NCBI RefSeq assembly: GCF_003014485.1 | Contig: NZ_PYGA01000002.1 | Location: forward strand, 372,001 to 436,000 | Direction of reading: 5' to 3' | DNA length: 64,000 nt | Source: Murinocardiopsis flavida | GTDB lineage: Bacteria; Actinomycetota; Actinomycetes; Streptosporangiales; Streptosporangiaceae | Part shown: positions 33,739 through 41,467 of the stretch, in pieces | Numbering within the stretch: position 1 is the first letter of the stretch | How the letters are laid out: every line of letters starts with the position of its first letter | Program-made: the position numbers and the translations under genes | Notes under the pieces: generated by a model | Told to the model about the DNA's origin: nothing | What the model saw: the letters and a program-made list of their open reading frames with translations, nothing else | Database searches by the model: none

Positions 33739-34056
33739 ATGGAATACGAACAAGAGGAAACGCGTCCGAACCTCCGACTTCGCCAGCCGCCGTCCACAGC
33801 CGCCAACGAGTCGATGACCCTTTACGAACTGCGCCGCCGGTATCCCACATGGCTCATCGGGTGCCTGCGCGGCGGGACGATGCGCGCCGTTCACCGCTAC
33901 GACACGGCGACAACCGTCACCGCCTCGGGCTCCTACGCCACCACGATCGTAGAAGCACCCGACTCCGAGGCAATGAACGCCCTTCTGTCCTCCCAACAGG
34001 CCGTGCGTGGCGGTCGACACTCTGGAGTGGGAATCGGCACCCCATGTCCGCACTGA
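33739..34056 (+). CDS. Hypothetical protein of the XRE/DUF397 island
   Basis: A 105-residue protein divergent from the XRE gene. The core TLYELRRRYPTWLIGCLRGGTMRAVHR reads like a small DNA- or protein-binding helix pair, followed by SYATTIVEAPDSEAMNALL. An in-frame ATG at 33808 is an alternative start, and neither start has a clear ribosome site. Its last codons overlap the next gene by 13 bases. Similar small genes accompany Scr1/DUF397 pairs in other actinomycetes, but I cannot assign a role. Confidence 0.6.
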   Translation: MEYEQEETRPNLRLRQPPSTAANESMTLYELRRRYPTWLIGCLRGGTMRAVHRYDTATTVTASGSYATTIVEAPDSEAMNALLSSQQAVRGGRHSGVGIGTPCPH

Positions 34057-34334
34057 CGTTGGCGCGGCTCTCGCGCGAATGGGGTCATGCCTGGCTGATC
34101 ACCGGTCCCCATCCGGGGCGGACCTACACCGCGACCCGGCTGCGTCCCCGCGCGGGCGGCCCGAACCACCTCACAGTGCACACATTGCGCGGGCTGCGCA
34201 CCCGCCTGGAGCAGATCGACACCGACGAGCGCGACCCGGTCCTGCCCCGCCTGCGTCCCGCATTGCCGCGCCGCGACCGCACCCAGCGCTACTTCCGCGT
34301 GCCGCCACCTCCAGCCGAGCGCACGACCGGCTGA
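34044..34334 (+). CDS. Small hypothetical protein
   Basis: A 96-residue Arg-rich basic protein (SREWGHAWLITGPHPGRTYTAT, HTLRGLRTRLEQIDTDERDP). It starts inside the end of the previous gene (13-base overlap), which points to coupled translation. Charge suggests nucleic-acid contact, but no motif is recognised. Confidence 0.55.
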   Translation: MSALTLARLSREWGHAWLITGPHPGRTYTATRLRPRAGGPNHLTVHTLRGLRTRLEQIDTDERDPVLPRLRPALPRRDRTQRYFRVPPPPAERTTG

Positions 34335-34437
34335 CCCCAGCCGGACACCACCGGCCGCCCCTGACGCGCCCGGCCCCGCCTCCACCCCTCCCACGCGGGG
34401 CCGGGCGCCCCACCTCGATCCCCCGAGGACAACACCC

Positions 34438-35343
34438 ATGGCAACACCGCCGACTCCCATGCCTGAAACCGAGCCGCTCACCGGCGCCGAGGACCAGCCC
34501 TTGCGGCACGGCTACACCGCCCGCGCCCTCGCCCGCCTCGCCAACTACGCCGCCACCCAGTACCGCTACCCCACCCCGGTGCCCTGGGAAGAGCGCCGCG
34601 ACCTCGCCTGGTCGGCCATCGCCGAACACCTCTACACCGCCACCGAGCCCCCGGAGTACTGGGATCTGATCCGCGCCGGGTGGAACGCCATCACCGTGCA
34701 CACCCGCAAGCACCGCTCCACCCACGGCCAGACCGCCCACGGGTCGGCCCCGCAGTTCCACCGGTACTGGATGCTCGCCGCCACCCCCACCGGAAGCCCC
34801 GAGGAACGCGTCGTGGAACGCCTCGCCCTGGACCAGATCTGGGCCGCCCTGACCCCCCGCAACCAGGAACTCATCCGCGCCCTGTATGACCACGGGGACT
34901 ACGCTGCGGCGGCGGAATCCCTGGGCCTGCCGGTGTCCAGCTTCTACTCGCTGATCTCGCGGGCACGGCGCGCCTTCACCGCGCTGTGGCTGGAAGGCGA
35001 AACCCCCACGAGAGCGTGGGGCAACGACGTCCGCACCGGGCGCGACCGGCCCAAACACGTCACCACCACCGCCCGCCAACGCACCCGCAAACGCACCCAC
35101 CGCACCCAGACTTCCGGCGACGGGACACCCGCCACCCCGAGTCCGGGACGGGCGCCCCGCAACCGCCGCGACATCGGCACCACCGACACCGAACTCCTCA
35201 CCCGCCACACCAACGGCGAGAGCTACCGAGAAATCGCCGCCACCCTGCCCATCGGCCCCACCGCCGTCCGCACCCGCATCCTCAACGCCTTCAAAACCAC
35301 CACCGAGCCGCCCCAGGCAGCACCCGCCCCCCGCACCGGCTAA
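34438..35343 (+). CDS. Sigma-like HTH DNA-binding protein
   Basis: A 301-residue protein. Residues 30-95 look like a sigma-factor region 2 helix set (RRDLAWSAIAEHLYTATEPPEYWDLIRAG). Residues 135-185 resemble sigma region 4: LDQIWAALTPRNQELIRALYDHGDYAAAAESLGLPVSSFYSLI. A basic Thr/Arg-rich linker (TTTARQRTRKRTHRTQ) joins a second HTH near the end, ELLTRHTNGESYREIAATLP. Such double-HTH proteins occur on actinomycete mobile elements. The TAA stop is three bases before the last CRISPR repeat of array 2. Confidence 0.65.
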   Translation: MATPPTPMPETEPLTGAEDQPLRHGYTARALARLANYAATQYRYPTPVPWEERRDLAWSAIAEHLYTATEPPEYWDLIRAGWNAITVHTRKHRSTHGQTAHGSAPQFHRYWMLAATPTGSPEERVVERLALDQIWAALTPRNQELIRALYDHGDYAAAAESLGLPVSSFYSLISRARRAFTALWLEGETPTRAWGNDVRTGRDRPKHVTTTARQRTRKRTHRTQTSGDGTPATPSPGRAPRNRRDIGTTDTELLTRHTNGESYREIAATLPIGPTAVRTRILNAFKTTTEPPQAAPAPRTG

Positions 35344-35346
35344 CCG

Positions 35347-35801
35347 CCCTCACCCCCGCGTGTGCGGGGCTTGGCCCGGAGCCACCCCATAGGCGCTGGC
35401 CAGCTCCGGTTCACCCCCGCGTGTGCGGGGCTTGGCGCAGCAGCGCCACCAGTTCGGCCCGGTCCTTCGGTTCACCCCCGCGTGTGCGGGGCTTGGTGCG
35501 CGGCGAGGTAGACCGCCATGGCGCGCGCAGGTTCACCCCCGCGTGTGCGGGGCTTGGCCCCTCTCGTGTTCTGTGGTCCCACAAAGAATCGGTTCACCCC
35601 CGCGTGTGCGGGGCTTGGACCTGATCAAGATCCAGCGCCCCAACCTGCGCAGGTTCACCCCCGCGTGTGCGGGGCTTGGGCGAAGCTCTCCCTTGACCCA
35701 TCGGGGGGAGGCGGTTCACCCCCGCGTGTGCGGGGCTTGGAAGTACAGCCCGCGCAACCCGACGTCGCCGTACGGTTCACCCCCGCGTGTGCGGGGCTTG
35801 G
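35347..35801 (-). CRISPR. CRISPR array 2, type I-E-like repeat, 8 repeats and 7 spacers
   Basis: Repeats of 28 bases start at 35347, 35408, 35469, 35530, 35591, 35652, 35713 and 35774. All seven spacers are exactly 33 bases (61-base period). The repeat begins GGTTCACCC, has the palindromic core CCCCGCGTGTGCGGGG and ends CTTGG. Read on the minus strand it ends in GGTGAACC, like known I-E repeats. The leader would therefore lie to the right, and the copy at 35347, with its first three bases changed, is the old leader-distal end. No cas genes are visible. All full copies are identical, so the array looks maintained or recent. Confidence 0.97.
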
Positions 35802-35900
35802 AGCTAATGACCTGGCACTTTGCGGCGCGTTATTGAAATGTTATTTCGGTTCATGGCCATCCATCCCGCCTCGCTAACTCAACCGAACGGCATGCTCCAT
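35802..35900 (-). promoter_or_regulatory. Probable leader of CRISPR array 2
   Basis: The 60-100 bases right of the last repeat are A/T-rich for this genome (GCGTTATTGAAATGTTATTT near 35826), as type I-E leaders are. Their position agrees with minus-strand reading of the array. Confidence 0.55.
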
Positions 35901-36007
35901 CGTGACCCAACCACGATCGAGCAACGCGAGAAGGAAAGACCTCTCCCTATTCACGGACACGGCCTCCCGAGTGAACCACGCACACTCCCACCACCGGAAG
36001 GCGATCT

Positions 36008-36670
36008 CGGTTCGCTGGGCGGCCTTGTTCGCTGTCGGCGCCCGGTTTCTGGTGGAAAAAGCAGCAGCAAAGGCGGCAAGGAGCGATGCCCCCGGCTGGA
36101 TCGGCCGGGGCGGGCGGTCGAAGTCGGGGTTCTCCTTGGCCCCTGCGGGGGTTCCGCGGGCCGCCCGCGCGTAGCCGCGTCCCTGGCAGCGAAAAGCACG
36201 GCTACCTGCGCAGAGCCGCACCCACGGAGGGTGTTTGGCGGGGTATGTTCCTTTTGGTGGCGGGGTGCCGCGCGCGAGTTGCTGACCTGCCATTTTGTGC
36301 GGGGCTCCGCATCGCGGTGGCACAACGCCCCCGGCCCCGTGTGCAGCGGTGGCCTATCCGCGCGTGCCCCGGCCCACCGCTGGCCGTTGCTGCCCCGTCG
36401 CGCGGCCCGCCCCTCGCGCACCCCGGCCGATCCAGCCGGGCATCGCCCCCTGCCGCCGTTGCTTCTTCTTATCCCCATCCGCATACCCGACCCGATCCAG
36501 CGGGGCCCAGGCCCCCACCGCCGTCGGTGCTGCCTTTAACCGCAGGCCACCCGCGCGCGGCCCGGCGACAAGGCCGCCCAGCAGACGGATCGACCCTAAA
36601 AAAACCCGCACGATCCGGCCAGGGCCCCGCCCCCTGCCGCCGTTGCTGCTTCTTAATCCCCACCGCGCAT
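36008..36670. repeat. Long mosaic of inverted repeat modules
   Basis: No credible gene lies between 35900 and 36820. A left arm (about 36010-36115: GGGCGGCCTTG, AGCAGCAGCAAAGGCGGCA, GGCTGGATCGGCCGGGG) is inverted relative to a right arm (about 36419-36608: CCCCGGCCGATCCAGCCGGG, CTGCCGCCGTTGCTTC, GGCGACAAGGCCGCCCAG). A second copy of CCCCTGCCGCCGTTGC occurs at about 36632. The arms belong to the same family as the element at 14404-14795. It lies between the CRISPR-2 leader and the next AraC gene. Confidence 0.55.
36186..36217. repeat. 32-bp block repeated at 62338-62369
   Basis: Thirty-two bases beginning GCAGCGAAAAGCACGGCTAC are identical at 36186 and 62338. Looser similarity continues on both sides: CGCGTCCCT before, CACCC and TTGGCG after. 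About 60 bp further right both places again share a GAGTTGCTGACCTG / GGCAGCTGACCTG block. Order and spacing are kept, so a longer noncoding module was copied. Confidence 0.8.
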
Positions 36671-36820
36671 CCCGGCCAGTGGAGCCCAGGCCCCGAGTCC
36701 CCCTCGCTCCCGCCCTTGCGCGCCTCCGTCGCGCCCGCGCCTGCCCAGCGCTCCGAGCACGCGCCCCGCTCTCAACTGCAATAACGTCGGATTGTCGGTG
36801 GTCGCGTTCATACTCCGTGG

Positions 36821-37255
36821 GTGGTTTCTGTTCCTCCGGCGCGGCATTTGCTGCGGGCCAAAGACCTTGCCGACGCGCGGTATTCCGAGCCGCTGACTGT
36901 GGCCGACATGGCGTGCGCGGCGGGGCTTTCGCGTGCGCATTTCAGCCAGGAGTTCCGGCGGGCGTTCGGGGAGTCCCCGCACGCGTACCTGCTCACGCGT
37001 CGGCTGGAGCGGGCCGCGGCGCTGCTGCGCACCACCGATCGGCCCATCGCCGAAATCTGCATGTCCGTAGGTCTCCAGAGCGTCGGCTCGTTCACCACGT
37101 CGTTCACGCGAACGTTCGGACGGTCGCCGTCCGCCTACCGCACCGCGTACCCACCCGCGGCGAGCCACGCGCTGATCCCGCCGTGCGTGCTGCGTGCATA
37201 CACACGTCCGCGACACCGGACTTTTCGAGAAGACACCGCGAATCCGCAGGCGTAG
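36821..37255 (+). CDS. Short AraC-family HTH regulator
   Basis: A 144-residue protein that is essentially one AraC DNA-binding domain: LTVADMACAAGLSRAHFSQEFRRAFGESPHAYL and then PIAEICMSVGLQSVGSFTTSFTRTFGRSPSAYR. It lacks a sensing domain. It starts at GTG 36821, and 39 bp separate it from the VOC gene. Short AraC + VOC pairs are frequent in actinomycetes, so it probably controls that gene. Confidence 0.88.
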   Translation: MVSVPPARHLLRAKDLADARYSEPLTVADMACAAGLSRAHFSQEFRRAFGESPHAYLLTRRLERAAALLRTTDRPIAEICMSVGLQSVGSFTTSFTRTFGRSPSAYRTAYPPAASHALIPPCVLRAYTRPRHRTFREDTANPQA

Positions 37256-37294
37256 CGTTTTCACGAACGCTCCGACCACGCCGGGAGGCACCGC

Positions 37295-37708
37295 ATGATC
37301 ACGGTAGGCAGTACGCAGCTCTGGGTCCACGACCAGGACGAGGCGCTCGCGTTCTACACCCAAAAGCTCGGCATGGAGGTGCGCACCGACGTCACCGTCG
37401 CCGAGATGGGCGACTTCCGGTGGCTCTCGGTCGGGCCCGTCGGCCAGGCCGACTTCTCCATCGTGCTGATGCTGATCCCCGGCCCGCCCGTGATGGACGC
37501 CGCAACCGCCGACCAGGTCCGCGACCTCATGGCGAAGGGCTTCGCCGGAACCCTCTTCCTGAGCACCGACGACTGCAACGCGTCGTACAAGGAACTGTCG
37601 GCCCGCGGCGTCGAGTTCGTGGAGCAGCCCAGCGAGCAGCCGTACGGCATCGACTCCTCGTTCCGCGACCCCTCGGGCAACCACATCCGGCTGACCGAGG
37701 TCCGGTAG
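37295..37708 (+). CDS. VOC-superfamily protein
   Basis: A 137-residue glyoxalase-like protein: TQLWVHDQDEALAFYTQKLG at the start, LFLSTDDCNASYKELSARGV in the middle and SSFRDPSGNHIRLTEV at the end, where Asn-His may bind metal. Paired with the preceding AraC-type gene. Likely detoxification or binding of a small molecule, substrate unknown. Good ribosome site GGGAGG. Confidence 0.9.
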   Translation: MITVGSTQLWVHDQDEALAFYTQKLGMEVRTDVTVAEMGDFRWLSVGPVGQADFSIVLMLIPGPPVMDAATADQVRDLMAKGFAGTLFLSTDDCNASYKELSARGVEFVEQPSEQPYGIDSSFRDPSGNHIRLTEVR

Positions 37709-37796
37709 GACGGCGGGCCGCGCATCCCCATCCCGCCGGGCGGCACACCCATCCCTTGCGGCGACGCCGTCCGGCCGGAGGGCGTCCCCGCAAGGG

Positions 37797-38195
37797 TCAT
37801 GGGAAGACGGGGACCCCGTCGGGAGTGAGGACGGGAGGGTCGGCGGGCTCGTGGCCCAGCGCGCGCCAGACCGCGTGCGCCGCGGCGAACTTCACGTCAC
37901 CGGGCCCGGTGTCCACGAGCCGGTCGACGATGCGGGTCACCTCGACCCGCACGGGGTCGGCACCAGCGGAGAGGACTGCGAGCGCGTAGCGGACGCCGTC
38001 GCGCGCCTCGGCGATCGCGTCGTTGTCGTACGGTTCGCCGTAGGACGCGCCCGGCCCGTACACGTCCAGCCGCCACGCGAACGCCGCACCCGACACAACG
38101 GCCTCGTTCCGCACTGCCGGCTCCGCGCGGACCGTGACGTCGGCGTACCTCGCCCATCGGGACGTTTGGCGGGCGAGCAGGTAGCGGGCTTCCAC
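37797..38195 (-). CDS. Hypothetical protein with elongation-factor-G domain IV-like features
   Basis: A 132-residue protein. The part AIAEARDGVRYALAVL and VRVEVTRIVDRLVDTGPGDV, then KFAAAHAVWRALG follows the pattern of domain IV of elongation factor G (the domain that reaches the ribosomal decoding site), but without the GTPase. The GTG at 38195 is the most likely start; a longer frame overlaps the divergent gene. Its neighbour 107 bp away is ADP-ribosyltransferase-like, so a target or immunity role is imaginable. This is a guess from pattern only. Confidence 0.55.
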   Translation of the reverse strand: MEARYLLARQTSRWARYADVTVRAEPAVRNEAVVSGAAFAWRLDVYGPGASYGEPYDNDAIAEARDGVRYALAVLSAGADPVRVEVTRIVDRLVDTGPGDVKFAAAHAVWRALGHEPADPPVLTPDGVPVFP

Positions 38196-38301
38196 CCGCG
38201 AAGTGTCCAGCGGGCCGGGGAGCGACGTCAACCGCGCATCCCGCCGCGTGCACCCCGCCCGCCCAGGTGGTCTCTTCGCCGCACCGATAGGCTCCGCCGC
38301 C

Positions 38302-39486
38302 ATGGCGATGCTCTTCCACGGCACCACAGCGGACCATCTCGGCGCCATCCGGCGCGAGGGCCTGGTGGAACCCGCCGACTCCCCCGGGCGCGGCGTGTTC
38401 CTGAGCACCTCGCCGGTCTCCGGCAAGGGCGGCGACCCCGTCGCGTTCTCCTACGGGTGGCCGGAGAAGGAGTTCCGGAATCCGCAGCACCTGCCCGGCC
38501 ACATCGTCGTCGTGGACCTGCCACCGGGTGAGCTGCACCGGGTGCGGGAGGTGGTGAGCAACACCGGTTTCGACCTCGCCTACAAGGTGCGGCTGCTCCG
38601 CAGGCTGCTCGCGGGCACCGCCCGCTCACTGTCGGAGTGGTGCACGCTGTACTGGCTGGCCCGCAGCCTCGCCGACGCCGGTGTGGCGCTGGAGCCGCGC
38701 GAGGTCGAAGCAGCCATGGACCTGCACGTCCACCAGCGGGCCGAGTCCCTGCGGCCCGACCTCACCCCCGCGCAGTGGCAGGCGTTCATGGACGCGTTCC
38801 GGCTGCTCGTTGAGGTCCGGAACCGCGACCTCTCCCCCGCCGCATTCGAGCGGGAGCGGACGAAGCTGCTGGCGGCGCACGGCATCCGGCTGCCCGACTG
38901 GATCGAGACGGACTCCGACTCGCGCACCTGCGCGCACTGCGTCGGTTCGGCCTTCAGCTACGGCCGCAGCCTCGTCTCCCTCGACGGGTACCGCCCGTTC
39001 GCGGAGTTCGCGGCGCGTCTCGCGGAGCGCCGCGCGGTGGCGGCCGACGAGTTCGCCGCTCCGCTGCTGCTGCCCGCGTCCGGGCCGTACCGCGACCTGG
39101 ACGACGACCTCGCCTTCCTGCTGCGGGTCGTGCGCGCCCACACCGACGGGTACGGCGCGGATCTGGTCGAACGCTTCTTCGTGGAGCGCGAGGCCGCTGC
39201 CCCGGCGTGGACGTGGGACGACTGGTACGCGGCGTTCCCCGCGCAGGCGCCCGGCCTGCCGCGGGTCTGGACCGCGGAGTACGCGCGCCCCGCCCCCGTC
39301 ACCATGGACGCGCTGCGCGCACCCGACAGCCAGGTGCACGCCGACAGGATCCCGCCCGAGTTGATCCTCGGCACCATCCAGGTCACGGACGGCCGGCGGA
39401 TCGTCCCGTCCCTGCGCCCCGACCGCCGCCGGGGGCAGACCCTGCAATCGATGCTGCTGCGCAGGGCCCACACCATGCGGCGGTAG
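38302..39486 (+). CDS. Protein with ADP-ribosyltransferase/KptA-like N-terminus
   Basis: A 394-residue protein. The first 60 residues, LFHGTTADHLGAIRREGL and GRGVFLSTSPVSG, with DPVAFSYGW, look like the NAD-binding half of ADP-ribosyltransferases or the KptA/Tpt1 RNA phosphotransferase (HGT, then I..EGL, then VFLS). IPPELILGTIQV near residue 355 could supply the late ART strand. The middle 200 residues are helical, with a CAHC motif. No signal peptide. Two in-frame ATGs (38302, 38308) are possible. Function is not established. Confidence 0.55.
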   Translation: MAMLFHGTTADHLGAIRREGLVEPADSPGRGVFLSTSPVSGKGGDPVAFSYGWPEKEFRNPQHLPGHIVVVDLPPGELHRVREVVSNTGFDLAYKVRLLRRLLAGTARSLSEWCTLYWLARSLADAGVALEPREVEAAMDLHVHQRAESLRPDLTPAQWQAFMDAFRLLVEVRNRDLSPAAFERERTKLLAAHGIRLPDWIETDSDSRTCAHCVGSAFSYGRSLVSLDGYRPFAEFAARLAERRAVAADEFAAPLLLPASGPYRDLDDDLAFLLRVVRAHTDGYGADLVERFFVEREAAAPAWTWDDWYAAFPAQAPGLPRVWTAEYARPAPVTMDALRAPDSQVHADRIPPELILGTIQVTDGRRIVPSLRPDRRRGQTLQSMLLRRAHTMRR

Positions 39487-39603
39487 CGCGGCCCTGACCT
39501 GCGTCAGCGTCCCGGCCCAGCGTCTACAACCCACCCGGCGTCAGCGGACCGACGCGACGCCAACGGCCCGGCCCAACGCCAGCCGTCAGCCGCGCACCGC
39601 GCC

Positions 39604-40326
39604 TCACCCTCCGCCGGTCTGGCGCGCCACCAACCCCTCCACCAGCATCTCCAATCCCGTGCGCAGGCCGGCGGCCGGATCGTCGTCCTCGACCCCGAAC
39701 AGGGGAAACGCCTCGCGCAGGTGGGGTAGGCGGTCGGCCGGAACCAGGTCGAGGTACTGCACGATCTGCGCGGCCCGCACCTCGGTCTCTTCGGCGGCCT
39801 GCTTCGGCGCCGAGCGGAGGGTCATCTCCCACGCTCCCGCGGTCAGGTGCAGCGCGAACAGGTCGGCGAACACCACGGCCTCGCGGGCGGGTATGCCGCC
39901 CGCCTTCAGCAGGCCGAGCACGCCGTCCATGAGTTCCAGCGCCTTGGGGGTCGAGGGGACGACCGTCTCCAGTGCGACGCGGGCGGTGCCCGGCCGGGCG
40001 GCCAGCGCCTTGGCGACGTCCACCCCGAGGTCGAGGAGTTGCGACCGCCACCGTTCGGGGTCGGGCTCGGGCACCACGACCGGTGCGAGCGCCGCGTCGT
40101 AGAGCAGTTCGTCGAGTTCGGCCTTGCTGCCGATGTACGCGTACAGCGAGGCGGGCCCGGTGCCCAGTTCCTGCGCGACCCGGCGCATCGACACCGACTC
40201 CAGGTCTCCGCTGTCGAGCAGGCGCAAGGCGGCCTCCAGGACCGCATCGAGGCTCAGTTGCCGCTTCACCGGCTTGTTCGCGCTGCGCAACCACACGGGG
40301 GGCGGCAGCGGTTCGACTCCAGTCAT
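39604..40326 (-). CDS. TetR-family repressor
   Basis: A 240-residue regulator. The HTH (about residues 28-75) reads LDAVLEAALRLLDSGDLESVSMRRVAQELGTGPASLYAYIGSKAEL, and the rest is the helical ligand/dimer domain. It is divergent from the membrane-protein gene at 40429, and the 102 bases between hold a promoter and repeated GAACA words. It most likely represses that gene and itself. Confidence 0.92.
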   Translation of the reverse strand: MTGVEPLPPPVWLRSANKPVKRQLSLDAVLEAALRLLDSGDLESVSMRRVAQELGTGPASLYAYIGSKAELDELLYDAALAPVVVPEPDPERWRSQLLDLGVDVAKALAARPGTARVALETVVPSTPKALELMDGVLGLLKAGGIPAREAVVFADLFALHLTAGAWEMTLRSAPKQAAEETEVRAAQIVQYLDLVPADRLPHLREAFPLFGVEDDDPAAGLRTGLEMLVEGLVARQTGGG

Positions 40327-40327
40327 A

Positions 40328-40400
40328 CGAACAGTGTACTTGACGCGAACACTGATCGTTGTTAGAACATTGTTTGCAAGACGAACACCATTCGCGTCGC
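40328..40400. promoter_or_regulatory. Divergent promoter with TetR-type operator words
   Basis: TTGACG (40340-40345) and TAGAAC (40363-40368), 17 bases apart, form a rightward promoter. CGAACA-like words recur at about 40329, 40346, 40382 and 40400, and AACATTGTT near 40367 is palindromic. The A/T content is high for this genome. Likely binding region of the adjacent TetR repressor. Confidence 0.6.
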
Positions 40401-40428
40401 GAACGGTACAACCGAAGGACTGATCCCC

Positions 40429-41169
40429 ATGAGCTCGACCCCGCGCATCTTCGCCTCCCTCCGCCGGACCCCCATGCTCGTGGTGGGCGCACTCGCCATC
40501 GCCTGGGGCGTCACCAGCTCGTTCGGAATCCCCGGACTCTCCACCGGCGCCGGTGTCGTCACCGGCGTCGTCCAGGGCCTGTTGTGGACCCTGATCGCCG
40601 CGCTCGTCGCAACACGGCTCCTCCGCACACGCACTCAGTCCGGCCGGGGCCCCGACGCCGCCGCGCTCGTCGCGACACTGGGCGGCGCCATGATCTTCGG
40701 CCCGGGCCTCTACACCGCGCTCACCTACCTGACGCCCGAGGCGTACCTCGGCCTGATGCTCTCCGAGGACCCTGGGGCCGCCTACATCTACTTCATGGTC
40801 ATGAACCCGATGATGGAGTGGCTGATCGTGCCGATAGCGGTGCTGCTGAACTGGAACTGGCCGCGCCGCCGCGCCGCGGCGATCAGCGGAGCCGTCGTCT
40901 ACTTCGCGGTGCGCACCTGGACCGCGTTCTACTTCGCGCCGGTGGCCATGGGCTGGAGCGCGTCCGCCGGCAGCGCCCCCACGCAGGCCCAGCTCGACCA
41001 GGCCCAGCAGTGGCTGACCCTCGACTGGCCGCGGATCGTCCTCGACCTGGTCGTGTGCCTGGCGTTCGCGTCCGTGCTGCTGATGCGGCGCATCGGGCCC
41101 GTCCGGCGGGAGAACGCAGCCGCCGCGACCCAGCGGGGCCACCTGGCGGGCTCGGTCACCGCCCGGTAG
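40429..41169 (+). CDS. Multi-pass membrane protein
   Basis: A 246-residue protein with about six membrane helices, for example MLVVGALAIAWGVTSSFGIP, AALVATLGGAMIFGPGLYTA and IVLDLVVCLAFASVLLM. No transporter motif is recognised. It is divergent from a TetR gene, so it is likely induced by a ligand of that repressor, as small efflux or membrane-stress proteins often are. GAAGGA precedes the ATG. A strong terminator follows. Confidence 0.8.
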   Translation: MSSTPRIFASLRRTPMLVVGALAIAWGVTSSFGIPGLSTGAGVVTGVVQGLLWTLIAALVATRLLRTRTQSGRGPDAAALVATLGGAMIFGPGLYTALTYLTPEAYLGLMLSEDPGAAYIYFMVMNPMMEWLIVPIAVLLNWNWPRRRAAAISGAVVYFAVRTWTAFYFAPVAMGWSASAGSAPTQAQLDQAQQWLTLDWPRIVLDLVVCLAFASVLLMRRIGPVRRENAAAATQRGHLAGSVTAR

Positions 41170-41181
41170 GCCACCGGGACC

Positions 41182-41229
41182 CGCGCGCGGGCCCGCCTCC
41201 CCCACCGCGGGGCGGCGGGCCCGCGCGCG
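41182..41229 (+). terminator. Strong GC-rich terminator
   Basis: CGCGCGCGGGCCCGCC and GGCGGGCCCGCGCGCG form a perfect 16-bp stem with a 16-base loop, 13 bases past the stop of the membrane-protein gene. Confidence 0.75.
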
Positions 41230-41396
41230 TCGGCCGTGGGACTCTCCCGGCTCTTACGCCCATTTCCGCCTCAGGGGTATTGCCCGGGCCCGGCGCCCGC
41301 CGATATCCTGCAAGGCTGTCCACACCCGTGGACTGCACTCGGGACCGTCTTGAGGCCGGACATTCCGGCGCCGTAGGAAGAAAGGGGCGTGCCGCT

Positions 41397-41414
41397 ATGA
41401 GCCGGTGGATCTAG
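41397..41414 (+). CDS. Candidate leader peptide MSRWI
   Basis: A complete five-codon ORF (ATG AGC CGG TGG ATC TAG) sits behind a good ribosome site (GGAAGAAAGGGG, 9 bases upstream). A strong hairpin begins at its stop codon, and the next gene starts 53 bases later with the related residues MSRT. This is the layout of translation-controlled leaders. The codons CGG-TGG (Arg-Trp) could be where a ribosome stalls. Function inferred only from layout. Confidence 0.5.
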   Translation: MSRWI

Positions 41415-41448
41415 CCGCCCGCCCGGAAAGTCCGGGAGTACGGGCGGC
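41414..41448 (+). promoter_or_regulatory. Two-part hairpin between leader and gene
   Basis: Outer stem GCCGCCCG (41414-41421) with CGGGCGGC (41441-41448) and inner stem CCCGGA (41422-41427) with TCCGGG (41431-41436) are both perfect, with a 4-base bulge AGTA. The stem starts at the last base of the leader stop codon and ends 19 bases before the downstream ATG, leaving the ribosome site GGAAGGAACGAG free. It may act as attenuator or terminator/antiterminator. Confidence 0.6.
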
Positions 41449-41467
41449 GGGTTCCGGAAGGAACGAG

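Noticed and set aside
34986-35877. Open frames with repeating GSPPRVRGL / FTPACAGLG / VHPRVCGAW peptides
   Set aside because: These are array 2 read in three frames (61-base period shifts the frame each repeat), not a repeat protein.
35820-36784. Several 90-240 codon frames between CRISPR array 2 and the AraC gene
   Set aside because: They run through inverted-repeat modules in both directions and have no family pattern or ribosome sites; noncoding repeat is the better reading.
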